A stretch of DNA of 64,000 bases from Caldinitratiruptor microaerophilus (GCF_025999835.1 NZ_AP025628.1:496001-560000); one strand, 5' to 3'. Shown: positions 53,374 to 63,857, counted from the stretch's first letter. Translations and numbers: made by a program. Notes: generated by a model from the letters alone, not told the origin.

Positions 53374-53649
53374 ATGTGCATCCTGCACACCGTGATGCCG
53401 CTCGACGTGGTCCTGGCCGGGCTCGACCTCCCGTCAGGGACCGGACCCGTGCCGGCCGGCCTCCCGGCGGCGGGAACAGGCCGGACGCAGGTGGTGGCGC
53501 TGGGCGGCGCCCGCTTCGTCGAGGTGGAGGCCGGGCGGCACGGCTTCGTGGTCCGACGGCTGATCTCGCCGCTGCCCCGGGACTACCTCGACCCGGCGCT
53601 GCAGCCTGGCAGCCCGTTCCCCTGCGGTGCGTCGCTCGCCCCGGCCTAG
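53374..53649 (+). CDS. ylzJ: YlzJ-like protein
   Basis: A 91-residue protein whose start CILHTVMPLDVVLAGLD matches the conserved opening of YlzJ proteins. The middle strand TQVVALGGARFVEVEAGRHGFVVRRLISPLPRDYLDP is also family-like. Function is unknown. ATG 53374 follows AGGGGGA inside the end of tepA. The order tepA-ylzJ-spoIIIE is the Bacillus arrangement. Confidence 0.8.
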   Translation: MCILHTVMPLDVVLAGLDLPSGTGPVPAGLPAAGTGRTQVVALGGARFVEVEAGRHGFVVRRLISPLPRDYLDPALQPGSPFPCGASLAPA

Positions 53650-53698
53650 CGCCGGGGCCTGTTCATTCCAGGCACCGCGCGCCTTCCGCGCCAGGATG

Positions 53699-53707
53699 TG
53701 CTATCAT
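53699..53707 (+). promoter_or_regulatory. Extended -10 promoter of spoIIIE
   Basis: TGCTATCAT provides the TG of an extended -10 followed by TATCAT, 50 bp before the spoIIIE start. No -35 match is present, as is common for extended -10 promoters. Confidence 0.45.
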
Positions 53708-53757
53708 GGAAGTAGGTGTCCTGCCATGGATGAAACTGGTTGACGCGGAGGCCTGCG

Positions 53758-56460
53758 ATGGCATCGGGAACGGCAGGAGGTTCGACCGAGTTCCGGACCC
53801 GCCGGGGGGCGGGCCGGCCATCCGGCAGCCGGGGCGGCGCCGGCGAAGCCGTCTCCGCGCGACGGGCAGGTCGGGACGGCGACCGGCTCGAGCGGGAGGT
53901 CGCCGGCGTTGTCCTGGGGGCGGTGGCCGTCTGGCTCTACCTGAGCCTCGCCGGCGGCGGCGGCCTCCTCGGCGGGTACACCGCGGCGGGCCTGCGCGCG
54001 GTGGTCGGACAGACGGTCGCCTGGGGGATGCCGGGGCTCCTGGCCGTCCTGGGCGGGTACACCCTGTACCGGCGCGGGGAGCCGGGGTCGGTGCGCCCGG
54101 CGTGGGGACTGGCGCTCATTCTGATCGTTCTCACCGCGGGCGTGCAGGTGTGGCAATTCCCCGACGCGGGCACCCGGGCGAGTCCTTCCTTTTCGGTGAC
54201 GGACTGGTTGAGCGAGGGTCAGGGCCGGGGGGGCGGCGTGGTCGGGTACGTCCTGGCGTACGGTGCGACGCGCCTCCTGGGGACCGCCGGCCGGTGGGCA
54301 CTCCTGGCGGCGGGCTTCCTCGTCGGCCTGCTGCTGACCTTCCCGCTGTCCCTGGGCGACGTGATCACGGGCACCTGGCACGGGGCCCGGCGGATCGGAA
54401 GCACCGCCGCTGCCGGCGCCGGCCGCCTGGTGGTCCGCCACCGGGCCCGGGCGGCCCCGCCGCGGCCGTCCGGGCTCCGGCCGGACGCGGTGGCGACCGT
54501 GGCGAACGCGGGGGCTGCGGCGCGGGTGGGTGGTTCCGGGGCGGGGGCAGCTGCGGTACTCGGTCCGGCCCGCGACGTGGAGGGCGGTCCGGGCGGGCGC
54601 ACCCGCCGGCGTGGCCGGGGCGGGCCGGCGGGGTCCGACCTCCCCGGCGCGGCGGACGCCGCCGGCCCTGCCCGCCAGGGTCCGGCGGGAACGGCGACCG
54701 GGGCGGAGGGACCCGTCATCCGCTTTCCGACCGGCGCCAGTCCGGGGGCGGAGACGACGGCTGGCCTGCCGGGCGGCGACACGTCCGGCGCGGGGCCGGT
54801 CGGGGCGACTCCGCCCCCCGGCGAGGCGCCCGGCGCGCCGGTGTCCCGGCCGCCGGAGGCAGAGCGCCAGAAAGCGTTGCCGGTCCGGATCACGCGCCAG
54901 GGAGACGCCTGGCAGCTCGCCTTGCGGACCGACGCCCCCGGCGAGTACCGGCTGCCCGGACTGGACCTCCTGCGCCGCGGGCAGACGGCCGCGGCCGACA
55001 GCCACCGGGCGATCCTCGACCGCGCCCGCCTGCTGGAGGAGACCCTGGCGAGCTACGGCGTGCCCGCCAAGGTGGTGGAGGTCCACCCCGGCCCCACCAT
55101 CACCCGGTTCGAGCTGACGGTGGAGCCGGGGGTCCGCATCAGCAAGGTGGCGAGCCTGGCCGACGACCTGGCGTACAACCTGGCCGCGCGGGACATCCGC
55201 ATCGAGGCGCCGATCCCGGGCAAGCGGGCCATCGGCATCGAGGTGCCGAACGCCGAGGTCGTCACGGTCCACCTCCGGGACGTGCTGGAGTCCCCGGAGT
55301 TCCAGCAGAGCGCCTCGCGCCTCGTGGTGGGGTTCGGCAAGGACATCGCCGGCAAGCCGGTGGTCGGGGACCTCGAGCGGATGCCGCACCTCCTGATCGC
55401 CGGGGCGACGGGCTCGGGCAAGAGCGTCTGCATGAACGGGATCATCTGCAGCCTCCTCATGCGCGCCCGGCCCGACGAGGTCAAGATGCTAATGATCGAC
55501 CCCAAGCGGGTCGAGCTCTCCGTCTACGACGGGATCCCGCACCTCGTGGCACCCGTGTGCACGGACGCCCGGAAGGCGGCCGGTTACCTGAAGTGGGCCG
55601 TCAAGGAGATGGAGCGGCGTTACGACCTCCTCGCCAGTTCCGGCACGCGCAACATCACCGGCTACAACCGCTGGGTGCGCGAGCAGCGGGAGAAGGGCGC
55701 CGCGGCCGGCGGGGAGCCGCCGCCCGAGCCGCTCCCGTACATCGTCATCTTCATCGACGAGCTCTCCGACCTCATGATGGTCGCGCCCGTCGAGGTCGAG
55801 GACGCCATCATCCGCCTGGCGCAGATGGCCCGGGCCTGCGGCATCCACCTGGTGGTGGCCACCCAGCGGCCGTCGGTCGACGTCATCACCGGCCTCATCA
55901 AGGCGAACATCCCGAGCCGGATCGCCTTCGCGGTGTCCTCGCAGGTCGACAGCCGCACGATCCTCGACCAGGCGGGCGCCGAGCGGCTCCTGGGCAAGGG
56001 GGACATGCTCTATCACCCGCAGGGCGTTTCCCGGCCGATCCGGGCCCAGGGCGCCTACGTGTCCGACCGGGAAGTCGAGGCCCTGGTCGCCTACGTGAAG
56101 AGCCAGGGCCAGCCCGTCTACCAGGCAGAGGCGATGGAGGTCGAGGGGACGGGCCGGGCCCGGCCGGCGGCGGAGGCGGAGCGAGAGAAGGAGTCGGCGG
56201 TGGAGGCCATCTTCCCTCAGGCCGTGCGGGTGGTCATCGAGCACGGCCAGGCGTCGGTGTCGATCCTCCAGCGCCGCCTGCGCTGCAACTACACGAAGGC
56301 CGTACGCCTCATCGACATGATGGAGGAGCGGGGCTTCATCGGGCCCCACCAGGGCCCCAAGCCCCGGGACGTCCTCATCTCCATGGCCCAGTGGGAGGCG
56401 CTGTTCGGGGCGCGGGAGCAGTCCGCCGCCTCGGCCGAGCGCCCGGAAGCCGGCAAGTGA
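53758..56460 (+). CDS. spoIIIE: DNA translocase FtsK/SpoIIIE
   Basis: A 900-residue septal DNA pump. About four membrane segments lie in residues 45-205, followed by a Gly/Pro/Ala linker to about 365. The motor begins with QKALPVRITRQGD and has Walker A LIAGATGSGKSVCMNG, Walker B IVIFIDELSDLMMV and VVATQRPSVDVITG. A winged-helix gamma domain at the end (RVVIEHGQASVSILQRRLRCNYTKAVRLIDMME) reads orientation sequences. ATG 53758 has GGAGG upstream. The family covers both FtsK and SpoIIIE; the tepA-ylzJ context matches spoIIIE, which pumps the chromosome into the forespore. Confidence 0.94.
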   Translation: MASGTAGGSTEFRTRRGAGRPSGSRGGAGEAVSARRAGRDGDRLEREVAGVVLGAVAVWLYLSLAGGGGLLGGYTAAGLRAVVGQTVAWGMPGLLAVLGGYTLYRRGEPGSVRPAWGLALILIVLTAGVQVWQFPDAGTRASPSFSVTDWLSEGQGRGGGVVGYVLAYGATRLLGTAGRWALLAAGFLVGLLLTFPLSLGDVITGTWHGARRIGSTAAAGAGRLVVRHRARAAPPRPSGLRPDAVATVANAGAAARVGGSGAGAAAVLGPARDVEGGPGGRTRRRGRGGPAGSDLPGAADAAGPARQGPAGTATGAEGPVIRFPTGASPGAETTAGLPGGDTSGAGPVGATPPPGEAPGAPVSRPPEAERQKALPVRITRQGDAWQLALRTDAPGEYRLPGLDLLRRGQTAAADSHRAILDRARLLEETLASYGVPAKVVEVHPGPTITRFELTVEPGVRISKVASLADDLAYNLAARDIRIEAPIPGKRAIGIEVPNAEVVTVHLRDVLESPEFQQSASRLVVGFGKDIAGKPVVGDLERMPHLLIAGATGSGKSVCMNGIICSLLMRARPDEVKMLMIDPKRVELSVYDGIPHLVAPVCTDARKAAGYLKWAVKEMERRYDLLASSGTRNITGYNRWVREQREKGAAAGGEPPPEPLPYIVIFIDELSDLMMVAPVEVEDAIIRLAQMARACGIHLVVATQRPSVDVITGLIKANIPSRIAFAVSSQVDSRTILDQAGAERLLGKGDMLYHPQGVSRPIRAQGAYVSDREVEALVAYVKSQGQPVYQAEAMEVEGTGRARPAAEAEREKESAVEAIFPQAVRVVIEHGQASVSILQRRLRCNYTKAVRLIDMMEERGFIGPHQGPKPRDVLISMAQWEALFGAREQSAASAERPEAGK

Positions 56461-56506
56461 CCCGGGCGGGCCGCCGGGTTCGGAAGCGGCCCGCACGGCG
56501 ATGCCC

Positions 56507-57964
56507 TCAGCCCGTGATCTTGTACCAGCGGTAGCGGCCGGCCAGCACCATCGGGCCCGACGGGCGGCCGGCCGAGCCGGCACGATCTTCCGCCGTGACG
56601 TAGATCGTGTCGAACCGGCGCAGCGGCACCCCTTCCTTCACCTGGAGCCGGTACGTGTCTGACCACACCCGGACCGCCACGCCGGGGCTGGAGAGCTCCC
56701 GGGTACCGCTGGAGTGGAGCCAGACCCGGTAGGCGTTGTAGGGCCGGCCGGTCTGCGGGGAGCGCCCGAGTTCCTCGGGCCGCGGCACCCCCCGCAGGGT
56801 GACGAGCATGGCACCCGCCCGGAAGTCGAGCTGCGCGCTGCCCCGTCCGGTCGTGGCCACCGTGCCCTGGGGATCGAGCGCCACGGTGACGCTGTCCAGC
56901 GGCACGGTGCCGGACGGCAGCGCGGGGGCGTCGGCCTCGACCGGGCGGGAACCGGCGAAGGGGCCCGGTACGGAGGGGCCGGGCGGCGGCGGACCGGCCG
57001 CTTCCGGCACGGGCTGGGCCACCGCGCCGGGGGCCTCCGGCGCGCCCTCCGCCACGGGGGCGCCGGCCTCAGGCAGCCCCGCTGGGGGCAGTTCGGCGGA
57101 CTCCTCCGCGGGCTCCGGGGCCGGCCGGGTCACCGCCGCGGCCGGGCCCGGCCCGTTCACCGCTGCGGGAGGGGCGGGAGGGGCTCCGCCGGCCGGTTCC
57201 GGGGCGAACGGGGCGGCCGGCGGCGCCGGGGGGGCCTCCTGTGCCAGGGAGGGACCGGCCTCCGGAGGTGGGGGTACCATGGGCGGCGGCTCCGGCGGCT
57301 GCGCCGCCAGCGGCAGCGCGGGTCCCGGCGGCATCCCCGGCGCGCCGGCTCCGCCGAGGGGCGGCAGCGGGGCGACCCCGCGGTAGGCCTTCTCGGACAT
57401 CGGGTCGTGGGCGGGGTCCGGCGCGCCCGCCGCACCGGGTTGCTGGACCCTCGCCTCCTCCGCGCCGGCGAAGGCGGGGCCGGGCGCGGCAGCGGGCTCG
57501 GGTGACTCGCCGGGTTCGTCCGGCGCAGCGGCGGCGCCCCCGTGGTCCCCGGGCGGCGCGGGCGCCCCCTCGGCGGTCCTGGCGGGTTCGGCCAGCAGGC
57601 GGCCGGTGAGGACCACCGCGATGGGCCGCTCCTCCTGGCGCGTCCGGACCGTGAGAAGGACGGCGGCCGGGCCCGGGTCCTCCGTCTGGAATGTCGCCAT
57701 GACGGTACCCCCCGGCGCGGGGCCCACCGCGCCCAGGGGCGTGGCATGGCCCTCGCGGGCGGCGACCCACGCCTCGTACGTGTACGGCGCGTCCGGCGAC
57801 CGCGGCTGAAGGGGCTTCAGGCCCACCGCCCACAGCCACACCTGGTCCCCGCTGAGGATGGCCCACCCCCGGGCGGGCACCTCCGGGTCGATCCGGAACG
57901 GCTGCGCGCCGGCCTCCTCGACGAGCGGGGCCAGCGCGGGGACGCTTGCGCGCGCTTCGCTCAC
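56507..57964 (-). CDS. Pro/Ala-rich protein with two beta domains, RskA-like
   Basis: A 485-residue protein of unknown function. An N-terminal domain (about 20-125; GWAILSGDQVWLWAVGLKPL, YTYEAWVAAREG, LLTVRTRQEERPIAVVLTGRL) and a C-terminal domain (about 370-485; SAQLDFRAGAMLVTLRGVPRPEELG, YNAYRVWLHSSG, RRFDTIYVTAED) both resemble the extracytoplasmic domain of RskA-type anti-sigma factors. They are joined by about 240 residues of Pro/Ala/Gly/Glu. No membrane segment or signal peptide is visible. GTG 57964 is chosen because GGGAGGG sits 7 nt upstream; the ATG at 57970 is too close to it. Convergent with spoIIIE. Confidence 0.6.
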   Translation of the reverse strand: MSEARASVPALAPLVEEAGAQPFRIDPEVPARGWAILSGDQVWLWAVGLKPLQPRSPDAPYTYEAWVAAREGHATPLGAVGPAPGGTVMATFQTEDPGPAAVLLTVRTRQEERPIAVVLTGRLLAEPARTAEGAPAPPGDHGGAAAAPDEPGESPEPAAAPGPAFAGAEEARVQQPGAAGAPDPAHDPMSEKAYRGVAPLPPLGGAGAPGMPPGPALPLAAQPPEPPPMVPPPPEAGPSLAQEAPPAPPAAPFAPEPAGGAPPAPPAAVNGPGPAAAVTRPAPEPAEESAELPPAGLPEAGAPVAEGAPEAPGAVAQPVPEAAGPPPPGPSVPGPFAGSRPVEADAPALPSGTVPLDSVTVALDPQGTVATTGRGSAQLDFRAGAMLVTLRGVPRPEELGRSPQTGRPYNAYRVWLHSSGTRELSSPGVAVRVWSDTYRLQVKEGVPLRRFDTIYVTAEDRAGSAGRPSGPMVLAGRYRWYKITG

Positions 57965-58121
57965 GGACATCCCTCCCGGGGATGGATACGCCGCGCGGCG
58001 CCGGACCATGCCAGCCGGGAAGCGCACGGCCGGCGTGGTCCAGGCACGGATAGCAGGATTTCGGAGCGGCGAATCCGAATACGATGTGGGAGTTTTGTCA
58101 GGAGAGAGACGCCGGTTCCTT

Positions 58122-58137
58122 GACCAAACGACTGGTC
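58122..58137. promoter_or_regulatory. Candidate operator, inverted repeat upstream of acyl-CoA operon
   Basis: GACCAAACGACTGGTC has 5-bp arms (GACCA/TGGTC) around AACGAC and lies 21 bp before the acyl-CoA dehydrogenase start. It resembles TetR/FadR-family operators that control acyl-CoA degradation genes. No regulator gene is in the window. Confidence 0.4.
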
Positions 58138-58158
58138 GGAAGGGAGGCGTGCCGGGAC

Positions 58159-59310
58159 GTGAACTTCGACCTGACCGAGGAGCAGGCCGCGATCCGGCGC
58201 ATGGCACGCGAGTTCGCGGAGGCGGAGGTGGCCCCCGGGGCGGCGGAGCGGGACGAGAAGCACCTCTTCCCGCTGGACCTCGTCCGGCGGATGGGGGAAC
58301 TCGGGTTCTTCGGCATCCCCTTCGCCGAGGCGTACGGCGGCCTGGGGGGCGACTACGTCTCCTACGCGCTGGCGGTGGAGGAGATCGCCCGGGCGGACGC
58401 GGGCCTCGGGCTCACCTACGCGGCGCACGTGTCGATCGGGCTGGGCCCGGTGTACTCCTTCGGCACGGAGGAGCAGAAGCAGCGGTGGCTGCCCGGCGGC
58501 ATCCGGGGGGAGTACCTCGCCTCCTTCGGGCTCACGGAGCCCCAGGCGGGGTCGGATGCGGCCGCCACCCGCACCACGGCCGAGCGCGACGGCGACCACT
58601 GGGTCCTGAACGGCCAGAAGCAGTTCATCACCAACGCCGGCTATGCCGGGTACGTGGTGTGCACGGCGGTGACGGAGAAGGGGAAGGGCCACCGCGGGAT
58701 CTCGAACTTCATCGTGCCGACGGACGCGCCCGGCTTCCGCGTCGGCCCTCCCCTCAAGAAGCTCGGCCTCCACTCGTCGGACACCCGGCCGCTCTACTTC
58801 GACGACTGCCGGGTCCCGGCAGAGAACCTCCTCGGCCGCCCGGGCGAGGGGTTCAAGCAGTTCATGGCGACCCTCGACGGCGGCCGGATCTCGATCGGCG
58901 CCTTCTGCGTCGGGATCGCCCGGGCGGCGTACGAGGCCGCCCTGCGCTATGCGAAGGAGCGCGAGCAGTTCGGGCGGCGGATCGGCGAGTTCCAGGCCAT
59001 CCAGTTCAAGCTGGCCGACATGGCCATGGAGATCGAACTGGCCCGCACCCAGGTGCTCAAGGCGGCCTGGCTCAAGGACCAGGGCCGCCCCTACACCCGC
59101 GAGGCGGCGATGGCGAAGCTCTTCGCCTCGGAGATGGCGACGCGGGCGGCCAGCCAGGCCGTGCAGATCCACGGGGGCTACGGCTACGTCCGGGACTACC
59201 CCGTGGAGCGGTACTACCGCGACGTGAAGCTGGGCGAGATCGGCGAGGGCACGTCGGAGATCCAGCGCCTGGTGATCGCCCGGCACATCCTCGGCGAACA
59301 GGAGGGGTGA
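58159..59310 (+). CDS. Acyl-CoA dehydrogenase
   Basis: A 383-residue FAD enzyme introducing an alpha-beta double bond into an acyl-CoA. N-terminal [25 protein letters not shown]-binding [19 protein letters not shown] and [15 protein letters not shown], then [20 protein letters not shown] and [20 protein letters not shown]. The catalytic Glu position is in [13 protein letters not shown]. This is the short/branched-chain type, plausibly isovaleryl- or isobutyryl-CoA dehydrogenase. GTG 58159 follows GGGAGG. First gene of a five-gene operon with a candidate operator upstream. Confidence 0.93.
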   Translation: MNFDLTEEQAAIRRMAREFAEAEVAPGAAERDEKHLFPLDLVRRMGELGFFGIPFAEAYGGLGGDYVSYALAVEEIARADAGLGLTYAAHVSIGLGPVYSFGTEEQKQRWLPGGIRGEYLASFGLTEPQAGSDAAATRTTAERDGDHWVLNGQKQFITNAGYAGYVVCTAVTEKGKGHRGISNFIVPTDAPGFRVGPPLKKLGLHSSDTRPLYFDDCRVPAENLLGRPGEGFKQFMATLDGGRISIGAFCVGIARAAYEAALRYAKEREQFGRRIGEFQAIQFKLADMAMEIELARTQVLKAAWLKDQGRPYTREAAMAKLFASEMATRAASQAVQIHGGYGYVRDYPVERYYRDVKLGEIGEGTSEIQRLVIARHILGEQEG

Positions 59311-59317
59311 GGTCCCG

Positions 59318-59530
59318 ATGCGGCAGGTCGTGGCGAGCATGGCCGGGACGGTGTGGAAGGTGCTCGTGAAACCGGGCGACCGGCTGGCGCCGGGGCAGGA
59401 CGTCGTGATCCTCGAGTCGATGAAGATGGAGATCCCCGTCGCCGCCGACGGTGGCGGAGTGGTGCAGGACGTGAAGGTGCGCGAGGGCGACTTCGTCAAC
59501 GACGGCGACGTCCTCGTCGAACTGGAGTAG
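59318..59530 (+). CDS. Biotin carboxyl carrier domain protein
   Basis: A 70-residue stand-alone biotinyl domain: SMAGTVWKVLVKPGDRLAPGQDV, the biotinylation site ILESMKMEIP (Lys in MKM), and VREGDFVNDGDVLVELE. It starts 7 bp after the dehydrogenase. It is the carrier of an acyl-CoA carboxylase whose carboxyltransferase is four genes down; the biotin carboxylase subunit is not in this window, so it must be supplied from elsewhere. Confidence 0.92.
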   Translation: MRQVVASMAGTVWKVLVKPGDRLAPGQDVVILESMKMEIPVAADGGGVVQDVKVREGDFVNDGDVLVELE

Positions 59531-59546
59531 AGAGGGGGCGGGCGCC

Positions 59547-61352
59547 GTGCGATCGGTCCGGATCGGCGCCGGGCAGGGGTTCTACGGGGACTCCCTGCTC
59601 CCTGTCCTGGACGTGGCCCGCTACGGCAACGTGAAGTACATCGCCTTCGACACCCTGGCCGAACTCACCCTGGCGATCCTGCAGAAGGGCCGCAAGAAGG
59701 ACCCGGACGCCGGCTACACCCGGGACGTCGTCCCGATGATGCGCAACCTCCTCCCGATCTGCTACGAGCGGGGGATCAAGCTCATCACCAACGCCGGCGG
59801 CATGAACCCGCCCGGGGCCGCCCGGGCCGTGGCCCAGGTGGCGAGGGAGCTCGGCATCCCCATCCGGATCGCCACCGTGACCGGCGACAACATCGTGGAC
59901 CGGCTGGACGAGCTGGCCGAGAAGGGCTACCGCTTCGAGAACAAGGAGACCGGCGAGGCGCTGGGCGACATCCGGGAGCGGGTCCTCTTCGCCTCGGTGT
60001 ACCTCGGCGCCCGGCCGATCGCCGAGGCGCTGGCCCGCGGCGCCGACGTCGTCATCACCGGCCGGACGACCGACACCGCCCAGTTCCTGGGGCCGGTCCT
60101 GCACGAGTTCGGCTGGGCGCCCGACGACTGGGACCGCCTGGCGCAGGGCATCGTGCTCGGGCACCTCATGGAGTGCTCCGGGCAGGTCACCGGCGGGAAC
60201 TTCACCGGCTGGCGCGAGGTGCCGGACCTGTGGCGGATCGGCTTCCCGGTGGCGGAGGTCTACGAGGACGGCTCCTTCATCCTCACGAAGCCGGAGGGCA
60301 CCGGCGGCGCCGTCACCGAGGCCACGGTGAAGGAACAGTTCCTCTACGAGATCCACGACCCCCGGGAGTACATCACCCCGGACGTGATCTGCGACCTCAC
60401 CACGACCCGGATCGAGCAGGTGGGCCCCGACCGCGTCCGGGTCTGGGGCACCCGGGGCCGCCCGGCGCCCCACACGCTGAAGGCCCTCCTGGGGTACAGC
60501 GACGGCTGGGCCGGCGAGGGCTACGTGAGCTTCAGCTGGCCGGACGCCCTGGACAAGGCCCGCGCCGCCGAGGAGATCGTCCGCCGCCGGCTGGAGATGC
60601 AGGGCGTGCGGCCGGAGGAGATCCACGTCGAGTACATCGGCTACAATTCCCTCTGGGGCGCCCTGGCCCCCGAGCCGCAGGGCGAGCTCAACGAGGTGCG
60701 CCTGCGGATCGCCATCCGCTGCCGCGACCGGGAGGACTGCGAGAAGCTCTCCCGGGAGTTCCCGCCCCTGTACCTCTCCGGGCCGATGAACGCCGCCGCG
60801 ATCCACGGCACCCCGGCGCCGCGGGAGCTGATGGGGCTCTGGTCGACCCTCATCCCGCGGGAGGAGATCGAGCCGTACATCCGGATCGACGTGACCGAGG
60901 TCCAGGTGGAGGGCGCGCCGCCCCGCCCGGCCCCCGCCGCGGCGGCCCCCGCCGCGGACCGTCCCCCGGCCGGGCGCCCGGGCGCCGGCGCGCCGGACCG
61001 GCCCCCGTGGCCGGCCGGCAAGCCGGTCCCGACGAAGGGCCGGGTCCGGCTCATCGACCTTGCCCACGGCCGCGCCGGCGACAAGGGGGACGCCAGCGAC
61101 ATCTCCCTCTTCGCCTACAACGAGGAGGCGTGGCAGATCCTGCGCGAGCACGTCACGGCCGAGCGGGTGGCCGAGTACTTCCGGCCGATCGCCACCGGCC
61201 CGGTCGAGCGGTACGAGGTGCCGAACGTGCGGGCGCTGAAGTTCATCGTGCACGGGGCCCTGGGCGGCGGCGCCCCCCGGTCGCTGCGCAGCGACAACCT
61301 GGGCAAGACGATGGCGGCGGCGCTCCTGCGGATGGAGCTCGACCTGCCGTGA
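59547..61352 (+). CDS. AtuA-family (DUF1446) protein with C-terminal AtuA-like domain
   Basis: A 601-residue protein. The main domain (residues 1-455) has RIGAGQGFYGDSLLPVLD, LITNAGGMNPPGAARAV, DVVITGRTTDTAQFLGPV and GHLMECSGQVTGGNFTGW, the signatures of acyclic terpene utilisation protein AtuA. A Pro/Ala linker (about 455-505) leads to a second domain (VRLIDLAHGRAGDKGDASDISLFAYNEE, about 510-600) that in other genomes is often a separate protein. AtuA proteins occur in citronellol/geraniol and branched acyl-CoA clusters; the exact reaction is unknown. GTG 59547, 16 bp after the biotin carrier. Confidence 0.88.
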   Translation: MRSVRIGAGQGFYGDSLLPVLDVARYGNVKYIAFDTLAELTLAILQKGRKKDPDAGYTRDVVPMMRNLLPICYERGIKLITNAGGMNPPGAARAVAQVARELGIPIRIATVTGDNIVDRLDELAEKGYRFENKETGEALGDIRERVLFASVYLGARPIAEALARGADVVITGRTTDTAQFLGPVLHEFGWAPDDWDRLAQGIVLGHLMECSGQVTGGNFTGWREVPDLWRIGFPVAEVYEDGSFILTKPEGTGGAVTEATVKEQFLYEIHDPREYITPDVICDLTTTRIEQVGPDRVRVWGTRGRPAPHTLKALLGYSDGWAGEGYVSFSWPDALDKARAAEEIVRRRLEMQGVRPEEIHVEYIGYNSLWGALAPEPQGELNEVRLRIAIRCRDREDCEKLSREFPPLYLSGPMNAAAIHGTPAPRELMGLWSTLIPREEIEPYIRIDVTEVQVEGAPPRPAPAAAAPAADRPPAGRPGAGAPDRPPWPAGKPVPTKGRVRLIDLAHGRAGDKGDASDISLFAYNEEAWQILREHVTAERVAEYFRPIATGPVERYEVPNVRALKFIVHGALGGGAPRSLRSDNLGKTMAAALLRMELDLP

Positions 61353-61365
61353 GGAGGGAGCCCCC

Positions 61366-62139
<774 letters not shown>

Positions 62140-62181
62140 CCCCGGGGCCGGGACACCCTGCTGGACGAGAGAGGAGAGTCC

Positions 62182-63711
62182 ATGAGCCTGGACGAGGAAC
62201 TCAGGGCCCGCCGGGCCCGGATCGAGGCCGGCGGGGCGGAGAAGTACCACCGGGCCAACGCGGAGAAGGGGAAGCTCTTCGTCCGCGAGCGGCTGCGCCG
62301 GCTGCTGGACGGCGGCGAGTGGGTCGAGGACGGCCTCTTCGCGAACGCGCTGGCGGAGGACCTCCCCGCCGACGGCGTGGTGACCGGCCTCGGCAAGATC
62401 CACGGGCGGCCGGTGGCCTTCATGGCCAACGACTCCACGGTCAAGGCGGGGTCCTGGGGCGCCCGGACGGTCGAGAAGATCCTCCGCATCCAGGAGACCG
62501 CCGAGCGGCTGCAGATCCCGATGCTGTACCTGGTCGACTCCGCCGGCGCCCGCATCACCGACCAGGTCGAGATGTTCCCCGGCCGTCGCCACGCCGGCCG
62601 CATCTTCGCCAACGAGGTGCGGCTCTCCGGCGTGGTGCCGCAGATCTGCCTGCTCTTCGGCCCGTCGGCGGCAGGGGGCGCCTACATCCCCGCCTTTACG
62701 GACGTCGTGATCATGGTCGAGGGCAACGCCTCCATGTACCTCGGGTCGCCCCGCATGGCCGAGATGGTGATCGGCGAGAAGGTGACCCTGGAGGAGATGG
62801 GCGGGGCCCGCATGCACGCCACCGTCTCCGGGTGCGGCGACATCCTGGTGCAGACGGAGAACGAGGCCATTGCCCTGGCCCGGGCCTACCTGGCCTACAT
62901 GCCGCAGAACTTCCGGGAGTCGCCCCCGGTCTACGCTGCGGCGCCGCCGGCGCCGGGGCGCGACCTGGCCGAGATCGTCCCGGAGAACCAGAACGTCCCC
63001 TTCGACATGTACCAGTTCATCGAGCGGCTGGTCGACGAGGGGTCCTTCTTCGAGATCAAGCGCCTCTTCGCGCCGGAGGTCATCGTCGGCTTCGCCCGCC
63101 TCGGCGGCCGGGTCATCGGCGTCGTGGCCAACCAGCCCCGGGTCAAGGGCGGGGTCCTCTTCGTGGACAGCGCCGACAAGGCCGCCCGCTTCATCTGGCT
63201 CTGCGACGCCTTCAACATCCCGCTGCTGTTCCTGGCCGACGTCCCCGGCTTCATGATCGGGTCGGCCGTCGAGCGGCAGGGCATCATTCGCCACGGGGCG
63301 AAGATGATCTTCGCCGTCGCCGAGGCGACGGTGCCCAAGATCAGCGTGATCGTGCGCAAGGCGTACGGCGCGGGGCTCTACGCGATGTCCGGCCCGGCCT
63401 ACGACGCGGACTGCACCCTCGCCCTGCCGACCGCCTCGATCGCGGTCATGGGTCCGGAGGCGGCGGTGAACGCGGTCTACGCGAACAAGATCGCCGAGCT
63501 GCCGACGGAGGAGGAGCGCCGCCGCTTCGTGATGGAGAAGCGGGCGGAGTACCGGCGGGACATCGACATCTACCGGCTCGCCTCGGAGCTGATCGTCGAC
63601 GAGATCGTGCCGTTCGATCGCCTGCGTGAAGAGCTGATCCGGCGGTTCGAGTTCTACTCGACCAAGCGGGCCCGTCCCGTCGAGCGCAAGCACGGCGTGC
63701 CGCCCGTGTAG
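62182..63711 (+). CDS. Acyl-CoA carboxylase, carboxyltransferase subunit
   Basis: A 509-residue carboxyltransferase (crotonase-like double domain). The N-terminal half has GKLFVRERLRRLLDGG, YLVDSAGARITDQVEMFPG and FGPSAAGGAYIPAFTD. The C-terminal half has VANQPRVKGGVLFVDSADKAARFI, FLADVPGFMIGSAVERQG, RKAYGAGLYAMSGPAYD and the PEAAVNAVYANKI signature. These motifs fit methylcrotonyl-, geranyl- or propionyl-CoA carboxylase beta subunits. With AtuA and the biotin carrier nearby a branched acyl-CoA is likely. ATG 62182 follows GAGAGGAGAG. Last gene of the operon. Confidence 0.93.
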   Translation: MSLDEELRARRARIEAGGAEKYHRANAEKGKLFVRERLRRLLDGGEWVEDGLFANALAEDLPADGVVTGLGKIHGRPVAFMANDSTVKAGSWGARTVEKILRIQETAERLQIPMLYLVDSAGARITDQVEMFPGRRHAGRIFANEVRLSGVVPQICLLFGPSAAGGAYIPAFTDVVIMVEGNASMYLGSPRMAEMVIGEKVTLEEMGGARMHATVSGCGDILVQTENEAIALARAYLAYMPQNFRESPPVYAAAPPAPGRDLAEIVPENQNVPFDMYQFIERLVDEGSFFEIKRLFAPEVIVGFARLGGRVIGVVANQPRVKGGVLFVDSADKAARFIWLCDAFNIPLLFLADVPGFMIGSAVERQGIIRHGAKMIFAVAEATVPKISVIVRKAYGAGLYAMSGPAYDADCTLALPTASIAVMGPEAAVNAVYANKIAELPTEEERRRFVMEKRAEYRRDIDIYRLASELIVDEIVPFDRLREELIRRFEFYSTKRARPVERKHGVPPV

Positions 63712-63857
63712 CGCTCGTGCACCGGCCGCCCCCGGCGCGCCGCCGCGCGATGCGGCCGGCGCGCCCCCCGCGCGTGGTCGCCTGGGCGGGCGTGCACACG
63801 GGGTTCACCGGCAGGCCGGCGGCGGTGCCGGCGCAGCGAGAGGTTGGAGGCGAGGTC

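Noticed and set aside
57971-58207. Longer N-terminus of the Pro/Ala-rich minus-strand protein
   Set aside because: The extra residues are Arg/Pro/Ser-rich without structure and cross the promoter region of the acyl-CoA operon. A ribosome-binding site supports the start at 57964.
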